64,000 nucleotides of DNA from Erodium maritimum (Eukaryota > Streptophyta > Magnoliopsida > Geraniales > Geraniaceae): the NCBI GenBank assembly GCA_963921825.1, contig OY997596.1, positions 32,727,932 through 32,791,931 of the forward strand, given 5' to 3'. The position numbers and the translations under genes are program-made. The notes below the pieces were generated by a model, which saw nothing but the letters and a program-made list of their open reading frames with translations, was not told the DNA's origin and made no database searches. Below are positions 56,837 through 64,000 of the stretch, piece after piece; position 1 is the stretch's first letter; each line of letters starts with the position of its first letter.

Positions 56837-57734
56837 TGACGAGAATAGCTTGGACCTACTTAATTTGACCATTTCCCTATATTTTTACTTTGTTTGTGTC
56901 TCGTTTTACCTCTTTAGCATTTTATTGAATAATTGTGCTAAGCCTCGTTCAATGGTGATTTTTCATATGTTTTAAAAATATTCATCATTGGTCTCACTGT
57001 GTAGTTCTTGAAAAAAAGAAAAATACTGGTGCAAGAACGAGGTCGATTGGAGCACAACCGGAGCGAGAATGAGTGAAAGAAGCATAAACTTAAAAGAAGG
57101 AAAGGTTGCCGCTGAGCAGGCCACGTGTCGCGCGAGCAGAATTTAGTGTGGCTTAATGCAGGTGTCACGCCCCAATTTCAGGAAAACCGAACTAGGGACG
57201 CGAACATTTTAAAACATAGAAACACTTGAAAACCTGTTTTCATTAAACACTTTAAAAGTACCATTTGTTCAACAAAATAATAAATACAGTTTAAAACACG
57301 TCCCAACAAGTGGACTAAAAACAAGGTATCCGTCGCTAGACTCAAAACTCCCAGAAACCCGCTTCAAGCTCTTCAAGCTTCAGAAGCTCACCTAGTCCAG
57401 CCTACGAACGATACCTGTAGGAAAAGCAGCTAGGGGTGAGCGTTCGCTCACCACCGCGGATAACAAGCTGACTACGACATAATTAGCAGAAAAAGCCAGT
57501 AACGCTAAAACCAACCCAACACCGGGACTACAATCCCCAACTCAAGAACCCAACTGACGCACAACCCGTTACTTTCCTCAACAGACTCAACACTCGGTAA
57601 AGTAATGTAGACCCGACACAACTATCGACAACCTCCTCCAAGGACACGACAGAAAGACTACACAACGACAACAAGATCACAAAGGATCGCACACCAGCTG
57701 CTCAGTAACCAATCTCAATCAGGTCAGGGATCGA

Positions 57735-58030
57735 CCTATCGCAATTCCTCGACACGAAGTCGGATCAGGCTGTCGACCTTTAGAACTCGCAATTCATCGA
57801 CACTAAGTCGGATCAGGCTGTCGACCTTTAGAACTCGCAATTCATCGACACTAAGTCGGATCAGGCTGTCGACCTTTAGAACTCGCAATTCATCGACACT
57901 AAGTCGGATCAGGCTGTCGACCTTTAGAACTCGCAATTCATCGACACTAAGTCGGATCAGGCTGTCGACCTTTAGAACTCGCAATTCATCGACACTAAGT
58001 CGGATCAGGCTGTCGACCTTTAGAACTCAC
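57735..58030. repeat. 48-bp minisatellite, about 6 near-identical copies
   Basis: The unit is GAACTCGCAATTCATCGACA then CTAAGTCGGATCAGGCTGTCGACCTTTA in two parts. Only the first copy differs noticeably. It creates a false 16-residue repeat ORF on the minus strand. Confidence 0.95.
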
Positions 58031-58069
58031 AACTTCAGGTAACCACAATCACAATCACAGGCAAGTTCA

Positions 58070-58360
58070 ATCACACAGGCACTCAAGGCCACTCAAGACA
58101 CCTCAACAGTCAAGACTCGGGTTCAACAACCCCACGGGCACTCACTGCCACTCAAGACACACCAACGGTCAAGACTCGGGTTCGACAACCCCACGGGCAC
58201 TCACTTCCACTCAAGACACACCAACGGTCAAGACTCGGGTTCAACAACCCCACGGCACTCATTGCCACTCAAGACACACCAACGGTCGAGACTCGGGTTC
58301 AACAACCCCACGGCACTCACGGCCACCCCAAAACATCAACAGTAAGACACGGGCACTCAT
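58070..58360. repeat. 59-bp minisatellite, reverse orientation, about 5 copies
   Basis: Reverse complement of the TGGCCATGAGTGCCCGTGGG-type unit. Confidence 0.88.
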
Positions 58361-58379
58361 GGCCACCCAAGACACCAAT

Positions 58380-58500
58380 TTAAATACACGGGCTCTCAAG
58401 GCCCAAACTCAACAATAAATAACACGGGCTCTCAAGGCCGCACAAACTTAACAATAAATAACACGGGCTCTCAAGGCCAGCCAAACTCAACAATAAATAA
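58380..58500. repeat. 43-bp tandem repeat, 3 copies
   Basis: The unit contains ACACGGGCTCTCAAGGCC and AACTCAACAATAAATA. Confidence 0.85.
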
Positions 58501-61499
58501 CGCACCAAAACCTCCGGCATACTCGATGCCTCAAACAGTCCTAAGATCACTAGTTTCACAAACAACCTCCGGGCATGGTCATATGCCTCCAGTAAATCAA
58601 TTACGCTAAGTTCTCTGCTCCTACGACACTACTAAGTGTCACATGCTTTTCTCATAATCGCTATGATCTCGTATCATGCATTTCTAATAATTACTACGAT
58701 CCCGTATCATGTTTTTCTAATATTTAAAATAAACCTACATCAACCCACGACACCCCGGTGTCACATGCAATTCTACTGTTAACTTTCCCCAGTCAGGGCC
58801 GAGATCCGGCTACTTTTCCCTACCTCGTGCGTGTTCTCCCAAAAGCCAAACCACGAGCTCCGGTGATGAACTCAGTCACTCACCCATCTTTCCCTTGCCT
58901 CGGTCCGTGGCACGATCTAAAGGAACACAATTTAAAGTCACTAAACAACTCGCAGGAATAAACCGAAAACCAATAAACTCGATGCCAAACTTAACCCCGA
59001 CAATGTCGATCACTCCCAAACTTCCCAATTACTCGACATTGTTGATAAAGGACCCGTAACGGCCAGATTCGCCCGACATGGCGAATCTGCCCGGGTTTTG
59101 GTTAATTGCCTTCCGGGGCTCCAAAAGTCCCCGTTTTCGTTTGTACGGTCTTAGAATAATTCAAGTAACCCAACGCACTTGACGGAATCGAATTCCGACT
59201 TCTAAATAAATTATTAACGTTTAAAGTTCCTAAAACCCGTTAATTACAACTTCTCCAATTTAATTCCAATTTTCGATTCGATTAAGGATAAATGGTCCGG
59301 GGAACGTTTTAAACCACCCGAACATTAAAACCCGAGCAACCGAGCACGTGGGCCCCACCCAAGAGGCTTGGCCGAGACCCTAGGGTTTGAGGGGAGGCTC
59401 GGCCACCATGTGGTGGCTGCTGCCAGCTCCGGCCAGCCACCTCATGGCCGGCCGGCCACCACCCACGGTGGCCGGAGCTCCTCCCGAGCCTCCGGTCACC
59501 GGAAAACGTGAAATTAAACCCCCAAACACCTCTAAAACGTCTCCAACACCTCCCCACACTCTAAACAACCCTAAGCCTTAGTTTAAAATCAAACCCTAGC
59601 TTCCAAGAAAATAACTAAAACGAGAATCGGTTCGGGTATTACCGTAGAGGAGAACGAGGGGAACGGGATTGCTCTTTGCTTTGACTCGATCCAAGGGCTC
59701 GATCACGAACCCTAGCTCAACCTCCATTCTTCTCTCTTCTTCTCCTTCTCCTTCTCTCTCTAAAACCACTCTTCTAATTTCTAATTTAATTAAACTAACA
59801 ACAAAACTAATTTTCCTCCTTTAAAACCCCATACTCGGCCAACTATTCTCCTCCACACAATTTCCCCCCAAAACTAACACCACCACCTTTAGGACATGTG
59901 TCAAGGTGGGTCCCACACCTTGTGGAAAATATCTATTTGATATTTTTCAATCAGTTTCGCGAAAATCGGACGTTTCGGGCCCCGAACGGGCACTTTTCCC
60001 CAAAAATTACGAAACTTGGCGGGCCACAAGGAAACGGCTCAACTAAGACCGCTGCAACGACGGCTAAGCTTTTCGGATCCAAAACGGTCCTCGAATGGAC
60101 CAAAACGTCGCTCGGTTGACTTTTCCAGTGAAAAGTCAACATTTCCCAAATTGATCAGAAAGTTGCCCTGAGTCCCCCGTAACTCACTTTGGTCAATAAC
60201 GGGGTCAACTTAAGTCCGATATGACCCTCGGGGTCCAATCCCTGTTCAATTTAGTGCCTGCTCAAAAATTTTAAATTTTCCTGTTTTTCGCAGGTTTAAC
60301 TAGCGTTGACCGAGAGTGGTTATTACAGCAGGCCTTATCGTGAGCCCACGTTTCAACAACTTTTGGATCGACTGACTTGTGGTTGACAAAGATCCTACCA
60401 TCCATGTTGGTTGCTTGACATCTCCTTACAACCATGAGATCAACTGACCACGAGATTAACGACTCATCTAGCCGGTTGCAGCCAGCCTTTTGTGCTCCTA
60501 TTCACACTAGATAAAACGCAGCTGCTCAGCATCTTCCCTTCCTCCTACAGCTCACTCGCGTGCATAATACTGATGGGAACATTTTTTTCTTTATATATGA
60601 GTGTTTTGTGAACTCTCTCGTTTTTTCTTACTTCATCTTCAAGATTGGATCAAAATCTACCATCTAAAACCATAGTTTTGACGACCCAAGGAGGTTTCAA
60701 GCATCCATGAGCCTCCCACAATCTTCATGTTGTCCATTTTCCGTGTTGAAGCTTTGGAGAATTGGAGATGGTGGGTTTGCAAGGTAAAGGAGTTTTTGAT
60801 TAACTTTTGCATCCCATTCTTAGTTCTGATCACTATCATGTCTAGATTAATTATAAAGTAATATTTTTTTGGATTGTTTGAGTAGGATTTTGAATTCATG
60901 ACCTTGGATTTCAATCCTTGGTCATAGGTATTGTGCAAATACCAATTTCTTTTGAGTTAATTCATGGTTTCATGGTTAATTTAGATTTGGTGATGTTATT
61001 TTGCATGCCTTGGATTTTTTGAGTTTAATTAGAATCTAATTGCTTGTACGGGTATTTATCTATATTTTAGGTACTCGATGTTTATTTATGGTTATCATAC
61101 TTTGTGTTCGAATTATCATGTTTATGAACCCGATTTCATGTGTTAACTATGTTATCTCTTGGGTGTATATCAAATTCTAGGCTAGGGTTGATAGATTTGC
61201 AACACTTAGCCATTTGGTGAACTTATCTAGGATTTTCCACATTTTTATGTCTTGATTTCCTATTGACGAGAATGGAAATATGCTAGGATGTGTTTCTCAA
61301 TTCTCTTGAGTGTTTCAAACTTACTGAACGATTTATGATTTTCCATAATTGTTGTGTGCACCATGTTGATTCATGTTTGGAGAAATCCATGATTTGATTT
61401 AGTGTTGAGTTGAGATTTGCTTCTATGAGAATTTACTTACGTTTGTGTATTACCAGAATACCGTGATTCGATGTTCTATGTAGTTCTCCTTAATCATCG

Positions 61500-62938
61500 T
61501 GTAGGATTCTATGATGCAAAAACGTAGCGGAAGTTAACGAAAATCTCTAGAAAAGCCTTTGGATCCATGTAATTCCGAGTAAATTGACAAACGAAAAATT
61601 CAAGGAAATTACCTCTCGGTTTTGATATACACCCAAGAGATAACATAGCTAACACTTGTCGAAACGTGTTCAAAAGGATCCATCCTCTTCAGTTATCCAC
61701 ACCAATAGATATTCCCAAAATCGTTTGTGTGCTAGAACAAAAGGAAGAACTCTTCTTCTTTCTCTCTCGTTTTCTTCTTCTCAACTTTTCTCTAGTTTTG
61801 CATGCTTACCATTCCCAAACACGATCCCACTATCTTATGTTTTAAAAATCCAACACATGGGCTTCAAAACTTGACAAGTGAAGACATTTTAGGAGTGGTG
61901 GACATGCAAGAGAAACCTCTTTGAAATTCTGAAATTCAAGAGTAATTTTTGCATATAAATTTCCTAACATAATTTTATTATATTAGCAATTTAAAACGAG
62001 TAATGAATAAATAAATATTATATCAAATATAATATTATTTAATTCACTCAATGGACTTCCAAATCCTAATTCGATTTTGGGCTTGTTGTTATGTGTGACC
62101 CTATAGCTTCATACAACGTTTGGCAGTGGGCCCGAAATCCATGTTTCGTCCACATGCCATAGTTGGCCTCTAGCAAGACATTATGACTATCCAAACGTTT
62201 ATGATGATCTTCAATCTGATTTAAACTTTTACTACTAATATCTTAATCCCTTTGTCATTGATATCTCGATCGAATATAAGGCATAGAGTTGTCACCCTTA
62301 TTTCATTTGGTCACTGTTTCTTGATCTTAAGTAGGCTGTAGTTGTCATAACTCATTATCGATTCGCATGGTCATGCATTTTCACAGTCTCACTTATCAAG
62401 TGGCCCAAACGATATCTTTCTCATATTTACATGAGGGACAAATCCCTTATCAGTCAACCACTCTCACATAGACAATTAAGTATCCAAAAATTATCTTTAT
62501 CGTTGTCTAGTTAAAGAAAACATTTAAATGCGTCATGGCACACAACTATCTATGTAGAAACCCATGATGACTATAAGGTCAAAGGACTTAAGTAATATTA
62601 CGGTACTGAGAAATTCTCATGATAGTTCCTATGTAGTATTCTCACAGTTGGTCATCCAATAATATTTCACTAAATGACATCTTTGACTTGACTTCATATC
62701 CAATATGAATGATCAGTAAAACGTGATCACCAGTCAACGTCATCCTTAGTATATCAATAAGACCAAGGATCATTAGAATAATACTCTTTCTCTTCTAAGA
62801 GTTTTATTATCAAGTCACGTACTTGATGATCTTAGAAAGAGTCGATTATTCACGCTATTAGCATTTCAGAAGTACCAATGTATTAATAAATGATAATGTC
62901 ATACAAGATCAAGATTGGCCTAGGGCATAAAACTAACA
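61500..62938 (-). mobile_element. Solo Angela-like LTR (about 1.44 kb)
   Basis: Ends TGTAGGATTC...GGCATAAAACTAACA. The flanks CATCG (61495-61499) and CAACG (62939-62943) form a duplication with one change. Its distal part parallels the A2 LTR read on the plus strand (GGCATAGAGT(C/T)GTCA, GAGGGA(T/C)AAATCCCTTA, GGGCA...ACTAACA), so it has the same orientation as A2. Removing it rejoins the surrounding 2.4-kb LTR in register with the other copy. Confidence 0.75.
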
Positions 62939-63589
62939 CAACGATGACCGTATTTATTGTGGTATTCGGTAACTAAGCTGATTGAACTAGGCGTAGCTAA
63001 GTAGATTCGACGAGCATTTTTTAGTTTACTTATTTTGTGTATTACCAGAGTCCCATGATTCGTTACTCTATGTAGTTCTCTTTGATTATCGATAATCATC
63101 TTGATCGGTGGTGCTCGGTTTTCAATATATGTTGAACTAGTCGCAGCTAAATAGATTCATCGATTTATTTAGGGTCTACTTATGCTTGTGTATTACTAGA
63201 CCTTCGTGATTCGCTTCTCTATTAGTTCTCCTTCATGATCGATTACATTCGGTCGTAAGGATGTTGAACTAGGCGCAAATAAGTAGATGCATTGAGTGAT
63301 ATAGATATCTTCACTTGTGGTAGTTAGTAGCGAGAGTGACATTCATTCGTTGTTGTTATTTCTTGTTCAAGGAGTAATCGAGCTTCACTCAAAATCATAG
63401 AACTACACCATATTGTTATTTCTTTTTCCGATGATTGGTGGTGTGCATATCTTTCCGGGAAATGGTCTTGTGGCCTCTCCTCATAACTAGTATGTGGTTG
63501 ATTTTGTGATACCTCATGGATAGGAACTTACTGTTTTAAGACCATAAGGAAAGCATTGTTTGACTTTTCCCATCGTTAACCATGTCATG

Positions 63590-64000
63590 TGAAGACGGGG
63601 TTTTAGCATACGCTCTTTAACGTGCTTTCGTACACGGTCGTTCAAGAAATATGTTTATGACGGTAAGTAACTGGTCGAACACTAAGGAGCAGTCAAACAA
63701 TTATTGTATTCAAAAGACAAGACACTAGACTGTCACTATCTAATATCTACAAATATGTGCAAGTATGTAGTATGGAAATGGTAGATGTGTAGAAAGTTTA
63801 ATTGAAAATGGTAAATGAAAATAAATGACAACCTACCTAGAGCAAGCAACAATGAAAAAATTAGATAAGGCAAGCCATGCATGCAATCACGTACGGGATC
63901 AATCAATACAAGGAGAGTGAAAAGATGTGGTGAAGTATCCTATGTTCTTGGAAAATACATTCTTATGCTCGTGATCTCATATCCTAATTCACAAGTTTAG
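63590..64000 (-). other. Probable end of another LTR, minus strand, cut by the window
   Basis: It begins TGAAGACGGGGTTTTAGC on the plus strand. The minus strand then contains GTGTTCGACCAGTTACTTACC, similar to the GGGTTCGACCGGTACTTA phrase at the 3' end of the 2.4-kb LTR family. It is likely a related LTR in reverse. No gene is seen. Confidence 0.4.

Larger units (their letters stand above)
57163..60327 (-). mobile_element. Solo gypsy LTR, minus strand (3165 bp)
   Basis: Plus-strand ends TGTCACGCCCC and ...GAGTGGTTATTACA with the exact duplication GCAGG (57158-57162 and 60328-60332). On the minus strand: donor-like CTCTACG|GTAATACC (GT at 59642-59641), acceptor-like site ending at 57415, palindrome 57435-57452. 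It is closest in layout to the LTR at 49701-53129. Confidence 0.92.
56837..63589 (+). mobile_element. Second LTR of the 2.4-kb family, with two nested solo LTRs, 3' end lost
   Basis: It starts TGACGAGAATAGC and aligns along its length with 53890-56334 in three pieces: 56837-57162, 60333-61499 and 62944-63589. It breaks off near 63589 at ...CATGTCATG, about 300 bp short of the family's end, where another sequence begins. The conserved block CCGATGATTGGTGGT... lies near 63430. Nested LTRs are at 57163-60327 and 61500-62938. Confidence 0.75.

Noticed and set aside
57735..58030. CRISPR-like regular repeat array
   Set aside because: Units are contiguous with no unique spacers, in plant LTR sequence, so it is a minisatellite.
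1..64000. A complete host protein-coding gene, tRNA or rRNA
   Set aside because: Every reading frame with recognisable domains belongs to a retroelement or retroposon, and I saw no tRNA or rRNA signature.

Overview
The window is plant nuclear DNA, very probably angiosperm, made almost entirely of retrotransposons inserted into one another. I see no convincing host gene, tRNA, rRNA or prokaryotic feature. The plant signals are Ty1/copia and chromodomain Ty3/gypsy pol fragments, initiator-Met-tRNA primer sites, DUF4283/zinc-knuckle and RRM-type LINE ORF1 proteins, and a zf-RVT domain at the end of a LINE ORF2. I cannot name a species.

Layout. 1-1859 is the head of a minus-strand gypsy-type LTR that cuts into a plus-strand copia pol remnant (1862-3564). 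3975-5650 holds two homologous pseudogene ends in inverted orientation. 5679-33911 is a minus-strand retroposon encoding only a DUF4283/zinc-knuckle protein, about 2.5 kb before insertions, bounded by the duplication ATGTACTATT. It was split by two Angela-like copia elements. A2 (7015-15443, minus, duplication CGAGT) is complete. A1 (15877-33160, plus, CTGAG/CTAAG) is scrambled and holds a truncated gypsy element G1 (18969-22649) and a complete one, G2 (22932-32255, GCTTG).

Further right lie a solo gypsy LTR (33962-37198), a nearly intact L1-type LINE with an RRM in ORF1 (38185-44940, 13-bp duplication), a decayed minus-strand LINE (about 45060-49020) carrying a small solo LTR (46179-46652), and a second solo gypsy LTR (49701-53129). 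A decayed RRM ORF follows (53264-56836), hit twice by one 2.4-kb LTR family (53890-56334, and 56837 onward). The second copy contains a solo gypsy LTR (57163-60327) and a solo Angela-like LTR (61500-62938).

What stands out. One gypsy family supplies six or more LTR copies. They share a splice-donor-like and a splice-acceptor-like site flanking minisatellites, and an 18-bp palindrome. The two copies with internal sequence (G1, G2) both lack gag. Insertion boundaries were read by eye from TG...CA ends and target-site duplications. Divergence figures are hand counts, and clade names (Angela, Tekay-like) are inference from motifs.
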